Assembly: GCF_023218075.1 (NCBI RefSeq)
Contig: NZ_JALPTB010000018.1
Coordinates: 37,276-101,275 of the forward strand
DNA: 64,000 bases
Reading direction: 5' to 3'
From: Rhodococcus sp. HM1
GTDB lineage: Bacteria > Actinomycetota > Actinomycetes > Mycobacteriales > Mycobacteriaceae
Shown here piece after piece: positions 16,646-25,015 of this stretch. Position numbers and translations under genes: made by a program. How positions within the stretch are numbered: the stretch's first letter is position 1; each line of letters begins with the position of its first letter. The notes beneath the pieces were generated by a model that did not search any database, was not told the origin of the DNA, and worked only from the letters and a program-made list of their open reading frames with translations.

Positions 16646-17561
16646 AGGCGGCCTCGAGCGAATTGCGCACCAGCGTGTCGTGTTCGGCGTAGGTCAGGCC
16701 CAGCCCGGTGTGCAGTGCCGCGAAGTTGTCGTCGACGTAGCCGCCGAAATAGGCGGGGTCGTCGGAGTTGACGGTGACCAGCAGGCCCGCGTCGAGCATG
16801 CGGCGCAACGGGTGCTCCTCGATCGAATCCACCACGCCCAGGCGCACATTCGACAGCGGGCAGACGGTGAGCGGCACCTGCTCGTCGACGAGCCGCGCCA
16901 CCAGTTCGGGATCTTCGAGTGACCGGATGCCGTGGTCGATGCGTTCGGCGCCGAGCAGATCCAGCGCCTGACGGACATAGTCCGGCGGTCCCTCCTCACC
17001 GGCGTGCGCGACGACGTGCAGACCTTCGGCGCGGGCACGGGCGAACACGTCCTCGAACAACGAGGGTGGATGGCCGACCTCGGCGGAGTCGAGACCGAGA
17101 CCGATGATCGGGGCGTGCAGCCGCAGCAGCTCACCGAACACCTCACCGGCCTCCTGCACGGGACGGTCCCGCACGATCGACGCGATCATCGCGGCATCGA
17201 CCCCGAACTCGCGGCCGCTGCCGGCGACGGCGTCGGCGAGCCCGTCGACGACCTCACGCAGCGGCACGCCGCGGCTGGTGTGGGCCTGCGGGTCGAAGAA
17301 GAACTCGGCGCGGGTCACGCCCGCGTCCGCCGCGCGCGCCAGGTACGCGCGGGTGAGATCGGCGAAGTCCTGCGCCGTGCGCAGCACCTGCATGTTGGCG
17401 TAGTACAACTCCAGGAACGAACCGAGATCGGTGAACTCGTACCGCGAACGTAGATCGGCGATATCGCGATACGGCAGGGACACCTCGTTGCGCTCGGCCA
17501 GCGCGAAGATCAGCTCGGGTTCGAGCGTGCCCTCGATGTGCACGTGCAGTTCGGCGCTCAT
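16638..17561 (-). CDS. Adenine deaminase (adenosine deaminase superfamily)
   Basis: A 307-residue metal-dependent deaminase. The start ATG 17559-17561 has GGGAGGAG 9 bases upstream; the longer reading lacks this. The product begins almost at the metal-binding HxH (ELHVHIEGTLEPELIFALAER). It then shows FFDPQAHTSRG, GLDSAEVGHPPSLF, HAGEEGPPDYV, RIDHGIRS and NSDDPAYFGGYV. These intervening sequences are those of the Pseudomonas/fungal adenine deaminases rather than true adenosine deaminases, so conversion of adenine to hypoxanthine is the better call. Its role would be purine salvage in the cytoplasm. Confidence 0.82.
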   Translation of the reverse strand: MSAELHVHIEGTLEPELIFALAERNEVSLPYRDIADLRSRYEFTDLGSFLELYYANMQVLRTAQDFADLTRAYLARAADAGVTRAEFFFDPQAHTSRGVPLREVVDGLADAVAGSGREFGVDAAMIASIVRDRPVQEAGEVFGELLRLHAPIIGLGLDSAEVGHPPSLFEDVFARARAEGLHVVAHAGEEGPPDYVRQALDLLGAERIDHGIRSLEDPELVARLVDEQVPLTVCPLSNVRLGVVDSIEEHPLRRMLDAGLLVTVNSDDPAYFGGYVDDNFAALHTGLGLTYAEHDTLVRNSLEAAFT

Positions 17562-17630
17562 GCGTTCGGCTCCTCCCGGACTCCCGGTACCGCGGTGCCC
17601 GCCCGTCACCGGACGGGCACCGCGGTGAGG

Positions 17631-18392
17631 TCAGCGCCCCTTCCAGACGGGGGCGCGCTTCTCGGCGAACGCCGTCGCACCCTCGCGGGCGTCCTCCGAC
17701 ACGAACACCGGACCGGCGATCTCCATCTGCTTCGCGAACGCCTCGTCGGACGACCAGTCCGCGGCGGCCGCGACGATCTGCTTGGTCACCGCGACCGCGA
17801 GCGGGCCGTTGGCGGTGATGCGCCCGGCGAGTGCGAGCGCACCGTCGAGCGCGCCACCCGGCTCGGTGAGCGTGTTGACGAACCCGAAACCGTACGCTTC
17901 CTCGGCGGTGAAGCTGTCGCCGGTCAGGGCGAGTTCGAGTGCCTTCTGGTACGGGATGCGCTTCGGCAGGCGCAGCAGACCGCCACCGGCGGCGACGAGT
18001 CCGCGCTTGACCTCGGGGATGCCGAACTTGGCGTCCCGGGCCGCGACGACCAGGTCGGTCGCCAGCACCAGTTCGGTGCCGCCCGCGAGCGCGTAGCCCT
18101 CGACCGCGGAGATCAGCGGCTTGCGCGGCGGCTGCTCGGTGAAACCCATTCCCCGGCCCGGGACCACGACGTTCTCGCCGGCCACGAACGCCTTGAGATC
18201 CATGCCGGCGCAGAAGTTTCCGCCGGCACCGGTGAGGACACCGACCGAGAGGTCGTCGTCGCCGTCGAGTTCGTCGATCGCTTCGGCCAGTCCGTGGCTC
18301 ACGGCGGCGTTGACGGCGTTGCGGGCGTCGGGCCGGTTGATGGTGATGACCAGTACTCGACCACGACGCTCGGACAAGACCACATCGGACAT
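17631..18392 (-). CDS. Enoyl-CoA hydratase/isomerase (crotonase) family protein
   Basis: A 253-residue crotonase. The start ATG 18390-18392 has GGAGG 9 bases upstream. The oxyanion-hole segments are GNFCAGMDLKAF (near 60-72) and AVEGYALAGGTELVLATDL (near 100-118). The usual acid positions are present in GGTE and GIPEV, supporting hydration of trans-2-enoyl-CoA or a related reaction. It lies 87 bases after the degenerate acyl-CoA synthetase gene on the same strand and may once have belonged to the same fatty-acid pathway. Confidence 0.88.
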   Translation of the reverse strand: MSDVVLSERRGRVLVITINRPDARNAVNAAVSHGLAEAIDELDGDDDLSVGVLTGAGGNFCAGMDLKAFVAGENVVVPGRGMGFTEQPPRKPLISAVEGYALAGGTELVLATDLVVAARDAKFGIPEVKRGLVAAGGGLLRLPKRIPYQKALELALTGDSFTAEEAYGFGFVNTLTEPGGALDGALALAGRITANGPLAVAVTKQIVAAAADWSSDEAFAKQMEIAGPVFVSEDAREGATAFAEKRAPVWKGR

Positions 18393-18479
18393 GTGCGTAT
18401 ACCTCCACTGAGCGGATCGGATGCGCCGACCCGGGTGTGGGTCGCGGCACATCAGGTGTATACCCGAGTCCGCGTCACA

Positions 18480-19532
18480 TCACGAGACCCGTACCGCTAG
18501 CTGGGTGACGAACCCGTCTTCGTCGATCTCGACCTGGTCGCCGGTGCGGAACCAGCCGTCGCCGAACGTCTCGGCGGTGCCCTGCGGATCGTTCCAGTAC
18601 CGGCGGGCCACACTCGGGCCACGGCACAGCAGTTCACCCACGCCGCGTTCGGCATCGGGGCCGAGCAACGCGACCTCCATTCCGCCGAACGGAATCCCGA
18701 TGCTGCGGGGATGCCGCTGCCGAGCCTCGATCGGCAGCACCAGTCCGATCCCGCCGGTCTCCGCGACCCCCCAGCCGCGCACGCAGCGGGCCGTCGGGAA
18801 CGAGGCGCGCAGGTGGCGCCACGGCACCCGGATGCCGCGCGCCCCGGCCGCGACGACGGTGCCACCGACCGACAGGGTGGGCAGCAGTTGCACACCGCAT
18901 CCGACGGCGGTGGACAGCGGCGCGGTGATCACGGTCCGCACGCCACCGACGCCGAGATCCATCGCGTGGACGACCGCTTCGATGGTGGACAGGATGTTCT
19001 CGTTGGTCAATTCGACACCGTGCAGCCCCCCGCCGCACTTGCGCACGTAGTAGAGCAGGGCCAGCTCCTCGGGCGAGGCACCGCCGTCGAGGAAGGCGAC
19101 CCCGTCGGGCACCTTCCCCTCGAGCATGACGATCGCGCCGCTGTCGGCGACGATCCACTCGAGTTCGGCGTCGCTGCACGTCGGATCCGGCAGGACCGGG
19201 ACACCACCGGCCAGGACGACGCCGAGAAACGCGTGGAGCCAGTCGAATCCGTTCCGGTAGTGCACGACGACGCGGTCCGCCGGGCCGACACCCTGGTCCA
19301 GCAGGCCGCCGGCGACGCGGGCGGCGGCAGCCCACAGTTCGCGGTAGGTGATGCCGCGACCGGCCCGGTCGACGGCGGCGGTGCGCTGCGCGAACCGCAA
19401 GGCGCTGCGGTCGAGGAGTTCGGCCAGGCACGGCTCGAGCCCCTCGTATCGGAAGACCCCCGCGTGCCGGGTGACGCGTTCGTCGCGCAGCCATGCGGCA
19501 CCACCGGAAAATCTGACCAACGCCGGCGACAT
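18480..19532 (-). CDS. Degenerate, C-terminally short acyl-CoA synthetase-like protein
   Basis: A 350-residue protein with the N-terminal fold of AMP-forming acyl-CoA synthetases (GITYRELWAAAARVAGGLLDQGV, then RYWNDPQGTAETF and GWFRTGDQVEIDEDGFV). The phosphate-binding loop that should read YTSGTTGxPKG is replaced by YYVRKCGGGLHG. The protein stops at LAVRVS, where the hinge GRxKE and about 120 residues of C-terminal domain with its catalytic Lys should follow. The frame is otherwise intact, so it is either a decaying gene or a pseudoenzyme. I use ATG 19530-19532, preceded by GGAGG at 5 bases. Confidence 0.75.
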   Translation of the reverse strand: MSPALVRFSGGAAWLRDERVTRHAGVFRYEGLEPCLAELLDRSALRFAQRTAAVDRAGRGITYRELWAAAARVAGGLLDQGVGPADRVVVHYRNGFDWLHAFLGVVLAGGVPVLPDPTCSDAELEWIVADSGAIVMLEGKVPDGVAFLDGGASPEELALLYYVRKCGGGLHGVELTNENILSTIEAVVHAMDLGVGGVRTVITAPLSTAVGCGVQLLPTLSVGGTVVAAGARGIRVPWRHLRASFPTARCVRGWGVAETGGIGLVLPIEARQRHPRSIGIPFGGMEVALLGPDAERGVGELLCRGPSVARRYWNDPQGTAETFGDGWFRTGDQVEIDEDGFVTQLAVRVS

Positions 19533-19603
19533 CGCCACCTCCGATCGTCTGCGTGCCTCGCACTATATGGCGTGCATCACATTTCGGGGTGGGTTCGGTC
19601 GCC

Positions 19604-21079
19604 TCAACTGTGTGTGGCGTCCACAGTGTCCGATTCGGGGACCACCGGCTGCTTCACCTGAGTGTGCGGCCGCGCGAAGAACAGCGACGCGACGAGTCCG
19701 ACGAGGAGCACCGCTGCCGGCAGCCACATCGACTGGGCCATGGCCGTCGAGAACGGCTCGTGCAACTGCTCGGGCATCACGCCCGTGTTCATCTCGGAGC
19801 TGCCGCCTCCCCCGAGTCCCTCCGCGGCGAGCCGGGAGGTCATGAGCGCACCCATCGCGGCGCTGCCGAGCACCGCACCGATCTGCCGGTCGGTGTTGTA
19901 CACACCGGAACCGGCACCGGCCTGCTGCGGCGCCAGGTGGTTCGTCGCGGTCGCCGACAGCGGCGACCAGATCCCGGTCATGGCGACACCCATCAGCGCC
20001 GACGGCAGCAGCAGCGACCACGTCGGCGAATCCGGTGTCATCACCGCCGACAGCCAGACCAGCGAGATCGCCAGCAACGCGAACCCGGTTCCCGCGATGT
20101 AGCGCGGATGCACCCGGTCGACGAGGCGGCCGACGAACGGTGCGAGGATGCCGGTGAACACCGCCATCGGCACCATCAGCAGCGCCGAACCGGTCGGGCT
20201 GAGGCCGCGCACCGCCTGTGCGTAGAACATCAGCGGCAGCGTCATCGCGGTGACGGTGAAACCGATCGCCACGATCCCGATGTTCGCGAGCGAGAAGTTG
20301 CGGTCGCGGAACAGCTCGAGGGGCACGAGCGGCTCACCGCGCATCCGCCCCTGGTACAGAACGAACACCACGAGCAGGACCACACCGGCCGCGATGCAGC
20401 CCCACACCTTCGCGGACCAGTCGTAGGAATTGCCCTCCTGGATGCCGAACACCAGCAGGAACATGCCCGCGCCGCTGAGCGCGACACCGGGCAGATCGAA
20501 GGTGTGCGAGTGCGTCTCCAGGTTCGGCACCAGCCGCACCGCCATCACGAACGCGAGGACGCCGACGGGGACGTTGACGAAGAAGATCCACTCCCAGCCC
20601 AGACCGTCGACCAGACCACCGCCGGCGAGCGGCCCGACGAGGCTCGCGACACCGGCCACGGCACCCCACATGCCCATCGCGGCGCCGCGCCGGTCCGGCG
20701 GGAAGATGCGGGTGATGATCGCCATCGTCTGCGGCGACATCAGTGCCGCACCGAGTCCCTGGAAGACCCGCGCCAGGATCAGGACCGCGATGGTGCCGGA
20801 CAGACCGCACCACAACGACGCGGCGGTGAACAGCACCAGACCCGCCAGGTAGATGCGTTTGGGACCGAAGCGATCGCCGAGGCGGCCGGTGACGAGCAGC
20901 GGCACCGCGTACGCCAGCAGATACGCGCTCGTCACCCACACCACGGAGTTGATGTCCGCGTCGAGCTCTCGCATGATCACGGGGTTGGCGACGGCCACGA
21001 TGGTGCCGTCGACCATGATCATGAAGAACCCGAGGCACAGCGCCCACAGCGCGGGCCATTCTCCGGATCTGGTGTTCAC
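19604..21079 (-). CDS. MFS drug exporter, DHA2 (EmrB/QacA) family
   Basis: A 491-residue, 14-helix proton-coupled multidrug exporter. The start GTG 21077-21079 follows AAGGAG by 6 bases; the product then begins VNTRSGEWPALWALCLGFFM. Family signatures include MIMVDGTIVAVANPVIMREL in helix 1, TGRLGDRFGPKR (motif A) and ARVFQGLGAALMSPQ (motif B/C region). It is divergent from the acetyltransferase gene with only 37 bases between starts, so both share one regulatory gap. Substrate unknown. Confidence 0.92.
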   Translation of the reverse strand: MNTRSGEWPALWALCLGFFMIMVDGTIVAVANPVIMRELDADINSVVWVTSAYLLAYAVPLLVTGRLGDRFGPKRIYLAGLVLFTAASLWCGLSGTIAVLILARVFQGLGAALMSPQTMAIITRIFPPDRRGAAMGMWGAVAGVASLVGPLAGGGLVDGLGWEWIFFVNVPVGVLAFVMAVRLVPNLETHSHTFDLPGVALSGAGMFLLVFGIQEGNSYDWSAKVWGCIAAGVVLLVVFVLYQGRMRGEPLVPLELFRDRNFSLANIGIVAIGFTVTAMTLPLMFYAQAVRGLSPTGSALLMVPMAVFTGILAPFVGRLVDRVHPRYIAGTGFALLAISLVWLSAVMTPDSPTWSLLLPSALMGVAMTGIWSPLSATATNHLAPQQAGAGSGVYNTDRQIGAVLGSAAMGALMTSRLAAEGLGGGGSSEMNTGVMPEQLHEPFSTAMAQSMWLPAAVLLVGLVASLFFARPHTQVKQPVVPESDTVDATHS

Positions 21080-21116
21080 GAACGCTCCTTCCACTACGCG
21101 GGTCTACGGTAGCCGC

Positions 21117-21797
21117 GTGGAACGACATCTCCTGGACATCGTGCAGCTGGCGTGGTGCCGTGAACTCGCTCTCGACGACCACGCGCTCACCGCGGGTGGG
21201 CGTGTGGTGCGCGTGGACGATACCGCCGACCGGCTGCAGGTTCTGCGTCTGGGTGAGACGACGGCCGTCGTCGGTCCCGGTGACGCGGTCGCGGCCGTCG
21301 ACCGCATTCCCGCCGAAGCGCTCGACGCGGCGACGGTCCGGGAGGCGACGGGCGGGCACGGCGCCCGGAGCCACGTGCTGCACTACTGCGCGGACTGGAT
21401 CGATGCGAGCCGGGTGCGGGATCCGCTGATCTCGCACGACGCCCGCGACCTCGCCGAACTGCGGCGGCGCTGCCCGCCGGACGACACGATCGATGCCACC
21501 CCCGCCGACGGCGACCGCGTGTTCGTCCTTCTCGACGACGACCACCGGCCGCTGTCCGCGGCCGGATACGGCGAAGTCCACTCGATCCTCGCCGACGTGG
21601 TGGCGCTGACCGTCCCCGAACATCGGCGGCTGGGTCTGGCCTCGACCGTCGCGACCCTGGCGACACACGAGGCCCTGGACGCGGGACTGATTCCGCAGTG
21701 CCGGGTCCGCCGCGACAATCTCGCCGGGCGCGGTCTGGCGGCGGTACTGGGATACGAGGAGTGCGGAAGCCACCTGACGGTGCAGCTGCGGCGCTAG
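21117..21797 (+). CDS. GNAT-family N-acetyltransferase
   Basis: A 226-residue protein from GTG 21117; the long upstream extension overlaps the divergent MFS gene and is rejected. The C-terminal half is a GNAT fold: ADVVALTVPEHRRLGLASTVATLATHEAL contains the R/Q-x-x-G-x-G/A-type acetyl-CoA pyrophosphate loop (RRLGLA), and RVRRDNLAGRGLAAVLGYEE is the usual final strand and helix. The N-terminal half is not recognised and may set substrate choice. It probably acetylates a small amine; a link to the divergent exporter is a guess. Confidence 0.75.
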   Translation: MERHLLDIVQLAWCRELALDDHALTAGGRVVRVDDTADRLQVLRLGETTAVVGPGDAVAAVDRIPAEALDAATVREATGGHGARSHVLHYCADWIDASRVRDPLISHDARDLAELRRRCPPDDTIDATPADGDRVFVLLDDDHRPLSAAGYGEVHSILADVVALTVPEHRRLGLASTVATLATHEALDAGLIPQCRVRRDNLAGRGLAAVLGYEECGSHLTVQLRR

Positions 21798-21829
21798 CGT
21801 GTAGTCAACTCCGCAGGGAAGGAAATCCC

Positions 21830-22873
21830 GTGACCGAACACTCCGATTCCCGCAGCAGCAGCTACGTCGAAGCCGGTGAGTTCAACCGCGACACCCGCTA
21901 CGTGACGACGCGGATCACCGCGGACGGCCGGGACGGATATCCGGTCGAGGCCGGTCGCTATCGGCTGATCGCGGCGCGGGCCTGCCCGTGGGCGAACCGC
22001 GCGCTGATCGTGCGACGGCTGCTGGGACTCGAGGATGCGTTGTCGCTGGGACTGTGCGGTCCGACGCACGACCGGCGCAGCTGGACGTTCGATCTCGATC
22101 CCGGAGGGGTCGACCCGGTGCTCGGCATCGAGCGACTCCAGGAGGCGTACTTCGCGCGGGACCCCGAATATTCGCGCGGCATCACCGTCCCGGCGATCGT
22201 GGAGGTGAGCACCGGGCAGGTCGTCACCAACGACTACGCGCAGATCACCCTCGACCTGTCCACCGAGTGGACCCGGTTCCACCGGCCGGGCGCCCCCGAC
22301 CTGTATCCGGAGGCACTTCGCGCCGAGATCGACGAGGTCGCCGAACTGGTGTACCGGGACGTGAACAACGGGGTCTACCGGTGCGGTTTCGCCGGATCAC
22401 AGCACGCCTACGAGGAGGCGTTCGACGCCCTGTTCGCGCGGCTCGACTGGCTCGAGGACCGGCTCACCACGCGCCGGTACCTGGTGGGCGACACCATCAC
22501 CGAGGCGGACGTGCGGCTGTTCACCACCCTCGCCCGGTTCGACGCGGTCTATCACGGGCACTTCAAGTGCAACCGCAACCCGCTCCCCGCGTTCCCCGCG
22601 CTGTGGGCGTATGCGCGGGACCTGTTCACCACACCCGGGTTCGGCGACACGATCGACTTCGTGCAGATCAAGCAGCACTACTACCTCGTGCACACCGATA
22701 TCAACCCCACCGGGATCGTGCCGAAGGGGCCGGACCTGTCCGGCTGGCTCACCCCGCACGGGCGCGAAGCGCTCGGTGGCCGGCCGTTCGGGGACGGCAC
22801 ACCGCCGCTCCCTCCCCAGCCGGCCGAACAGGTCCCGAGCGGTCACTCGCCGCTGGCGGCCTCACCCCTGTAG
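21830..22873 (+). CDS. Xi-class glutathione S-transferase-like reductase (Gto/Ecm4, S-glutathionyl-hydroquinone reductase type)
   Basis: A 347-residue protein from GTG 21830, preceded by GGGAAGGAAA. The thioredoxin-fold domain carries the catalytic Cys in AARACPWANRALI (Cys 52), the xi-class signature. VPAIVE and TNDYAQITLDLSTEW follow, then an all-helical domain containing DDTITEADVRLFTTL-like sequence and KCNRNPL. Such enzymes reduce S-thiol-hydroquinones. Actinobacteria use mycothiol, so the natural thiol is probably mycothiol rather than glutathione. The 3' end overlaps the convergent VOC gene by 31 bases. Confidence 0.88.
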   Translation: MTEHSDSRSSSYVEAGEFNRDTRYVTTRITADGRDGYPVEAGRYRLIAARACPWANRALIVRRLLGLEDALSLGLCGPTHDRRSWTFDLDPGGVDPVLGIERLQEAYFARDPEYSRGITVPAIVEVSTGQVVTNDYAQITLDLSTEWTRFHRPGAPDLYPEALRAEIDEVAELVYRDVNNGVYRCGFAGSQHAYEEAFDALFARLDWLEDRLTTRRYLVGDTITEADVRLFTTLARFDAVYHGHFKCNRNPLPAFPALWAYARDLFTTPGFGDTIDFVQIKQHYYLVHTDINPTGIVPKGPDLSGWLTPHGREALGGRPFGDGTPPLPPQPAEQVPSGHSPLAASPL

Positions 22874-23292
22874 GTGCCGAAACTCCAGTGGACGCCCTGC
22901 GGGTCGCGGCACGTGAATCCGTGCGATCCGAAGTCCTCGTCGCGGATGCCGCGCGTGACGGTCGCGCCGTGCGCGAGGGCCCGGTCGTACAGAGCGTCGA
23001 CCTTCGCGTCGTCGGGCACGACGAGATAAGCCGCGCCGACGCCGGCGGGCAGGTCGATCGCACTGTCGTCTCGGCCGGCCGAGCCGAGCATGATGCCGCC
23101 GCCGTACGGCCAGGTCAGTTCCGCGTGGTCGACGCGGTCGCCCTCGCCGTACACGGCCGTCTCGACGAACCCGAACGCGTCGACGAGGAAGCGGATGGCG
23201 CCGCGTGCGTCGTCGTAGGTGAAGCAGGGAAACACTGCTGTCGTGGTGGTTGTCGTGGCCATGTCGTCGGTAGTCATGTCGTCGGTAGTCAT
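22843..23292 (-). CDS. VOC (glyoxalase/bleomycin-resistance) family protein
   Basis: A 149-residue single VOC module (FPCFTYDDARGAIRFLVDAFGF, then HAELTWPYGGGIMLG, and GFTCRDPQGVHWSFGTYRG). The latter half matches PhnB/glyoxalase-like proteins of unknown substrate. The ATG at 23290-23292 overlaps the AraC gene's stop as ATGA. The first 11 residues are a duplicated MTTDD unit (15-bp direct repeat), giving three possible in-frame starts at 23292, 23277 and 23262. Translational coupling favours the first. It is probably co-regulated with the AraC-type gene. Confidence 0.82.
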   Translation of the reverse strand: MTTDDMTTDDMATTTTTTAVFPCFTYDDARGAIRFLVDAFGFVETAVYGEGDRVDHAELTWPYGGGIMLGSAGRDDSAIDLPAGVGAAYLVVPDDAKVDALYDRALAHGATVTRGIRDEDFGSHGFTCRDPQGVHWSFGTYRGEAASGE

Positions 23293-24146
23293 GTCACAGA
23301 TCCTCCGTCCGTCGACGGTTCCCCGTCTTGGACGATTGGGAACACCTCGTCGTCCATCCACTGCGACGGGGGTACCCCGGCGAGGTCGCGCCAGTCGCGG
23401 GCCAGGTGCGCCTGGTCGTAGAAGCCCGCGCGCACCGCGACGTCCGCGAGACGGTGCCGGCCGGGGGTGCGCAGCAGCCTGCGGGAGCGGTCGAACCGCG
23501 CCAGCCGCGCCGCGTCCTTGGGCCCGACCCCGTATTCGGCGGTGAATCGGCCGGTCAGGTGGCGGCGGCTCCAGCCGATGTCGTCGGCGACCGCCCGCAC
23601 CCCGGCGCTTCCAGGGGAGGTCAGCTGCTGCCACGCCCGCGCGAGCCGGGGCTCGACACCGCCGGCGCGCCGGTCGCGGCGTTCGAGGCGGCCGAGCACG
23701 TCGTCGAGCACCGCGAACCGCTCCGGCCATTCCTCGGCCGCGGCGATGCGGTCCTGCAACTCCCGCGCGTCGGCGCCGAGCACGTCCTCCAGGTCGACGA
23801 CCCACGCGCCGAGTGCCCCGGCCGGGACGCCGAGCAGGGCGCGGGCACCGGCCGGGGTGAGCGCCAGCTGGATGCCGTGCTGGTTGCCGTCGTGCGCGAT
23901 CGTCACCGGTGACGTCGTGAGGCCGCCGGCGAGTGCCCGGAACCGGCCCGGCTGCTGTCCGGGAGCGGCGGCGCGGGCGAGGTCGAGGGGTTCGCCGATC
24001 GTCAGCACGACCGTCAGGTCCTGCGACGGCAGTCCCAGATGCTCGCCTGCGGGGAAACCGGTGAGGCGGTAGCCGTCGTACCAGCGCACGTACGGCCGCA
24101 ACGGCGGCGCCGGCCGCCGTCGCGCTCCGTCGGAGACCCCCGGCAC
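23289..24146 (-). CDS. AraC-family transcriptional regulator
   Basis: A 285-residue regulator. The N-terminal 170 residues are an effector domain without clear family (YVRWYDGYRLTGFPAGEHLGLPSQDLTVVLTIG is typical of AraC proteins with an uncharacterised sensor). Two helix-turn-helix units occupy about 180-275 (AVADDIGWSRRHLTGRF and DVAVRAGFYDQAHLARDW, ending GVPPSQW). The GTG start has only a poor ribosome-binding site. It is divergent from the EcsC-like gene and overlaps the VOC gene, so it may control either. Confidence 0.85.
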   Translation of the reverse strand: MPGVSDGARRRPAPPLRPYVRWYDGYRLTGFPAGEHLGLPSQDLTVVLTIGEPLDLARAAAPGQQPGRFRALAGGLTTSPVTIAHDGNQHGIQLALTPAGARALLGVPAGALGAWVVDLEDVLGADARELQDRIAAAEEWPERFAVLDDVLGRLERRDRRAGGVEPRLARAWQQLTSPGSAGVRAVADDIGWSRRHLTGRFTAEYGVGPKDAARLARFDRSRRLLRTPGRHRLADVAVRAGFYDQAHLARDWRDLAGVPPSQWMDDEVFPIVQDGEPSTDGGSVT

Positions 24147-24204
24147 AATCGCCAGCGTAGGCGCGGTCCGGTCGCAATCCCACCGGCTCGTCGCCGGAAA
24201 TATC

Positions 24205-24210
24205 TATAGT
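24205..24210 (+). promoter_or_regulatory. Possible -10 element for the EcsC-like gene
   Basis: TATAGT lies about 75 bases upstream of the ATG at 24286 in an unusually AT-rich patch (AAATATCTATAGT). It is the best -10 match in the divergent AraC/EcsC-like gap, but no -35 is clear. Confidence 0.3.
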
Positions 24211-24285
24211 CGGCCGTGCACCCCCGGATGTGCCTCCGCGACACGAAGACGGCGACACACAGGGGGCGACACGAAAGGCGAACCG

Positions 24286-25014
24286 ATGAGCGAAAAATCC
24301 GGGCCGATCGAGAAGTTCCTCGTCACGCTGCTCGACAACGGCAGCAGGCTGCAGGGCCCCGCGGTGGCGAAGTACGTCGACCGGGTCCGCCGGGCGCATC
24401 CCGACGAGTCGCCCGCGCAGATCATCGAACGTCTCGAGAAGATGTTCCTGACCGGGGTCACGGGCAGCGGATCCGCGGTCGGTGCGACCGCCGCGTTCCC
24501 CGGAGTCGGAACCCTCACCGCGGTCGGGGCGGTCGGCGCCGAGACGATGTTCTTCCTCGAGGCGTCGGCACTGCTGACCCTCGCCGTCGCGTCGGTGCAC
24601 GGCGTCCACCCGCAGGATCACGAGCAGCGCCGCGCGCTCGTCCTGGCCGTGGCCCTCGGTGAGACCGGCATGGAGGTGGTGAGCAAGGCGACCGGCACGA
24701 CGATGAAGAACTGGACGTCGGCGATCACCGGGAAGATCCCCGGCTCCCAGCTGAGGATGCTCAACAATTCGCTGGTCAAGAAGTTCATCCGCAAGTACTT
24801 CGCCAAGCGCAGCGCGCTGATCCTCGGCAAGCTGGTGCCCGCCGGAATCGGGGCGGTCATCGGTGGCGCCGGTAACCGCGCGCTCGGCAAGCGCACCATC
24901 AGCAACGCCCGTACCGCGTTCGGTCCGCCGCCCGCGCAGTGGCCGGATGCCCCCGCCGCGCTCGAACCCGGCACGGTGGGTGCCCTGCCGAGCGCCGCAT
25001 CGACCGGTCCCTGA
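24286..25014 (+). CDS. EcsC-like membrane-associated protein of unknown function
   Basis: A 242-residue protein preceded by AAAGG. It has a central hydrophobic, Gly-rich segment (AVGATAAFPGVGTLTAVGAV, then MFFLEASALLTLAVASVHG) and a second one near residues 185-205 (ALILGKLVPAGIGAVIGGAG), with a basic stretch between them (KKFIRKYFAKR). The arrangement resembles EcsC-family proteins, but I am not certain. Its stop is one base before the ATG of the next hydrolase gene, so the two are an operon. Confidence 0.6.
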   Translation: MSEKSGPIEKFLVTLLDNGSRLQGPAVAKYVDRVRRAHPDESPAQIIERLEKMFLTGVTGSGSAVGATAAFPGVGTLTAVGAVGAETMFFLEASALLTLAVASVHGVHPQDHEQRRALVLAVALGETGMEVVSKATGTTMKNWTSAITGKIPGSQLRMLNNSLVKKFIRKYFAKRSALILGKLVPAGIGAVIGGAGNRALGKRTISNARTAFGPPPAQWPDAPAALEPGTVGALPSAASTGP

Positions 25015-25015
25015 C

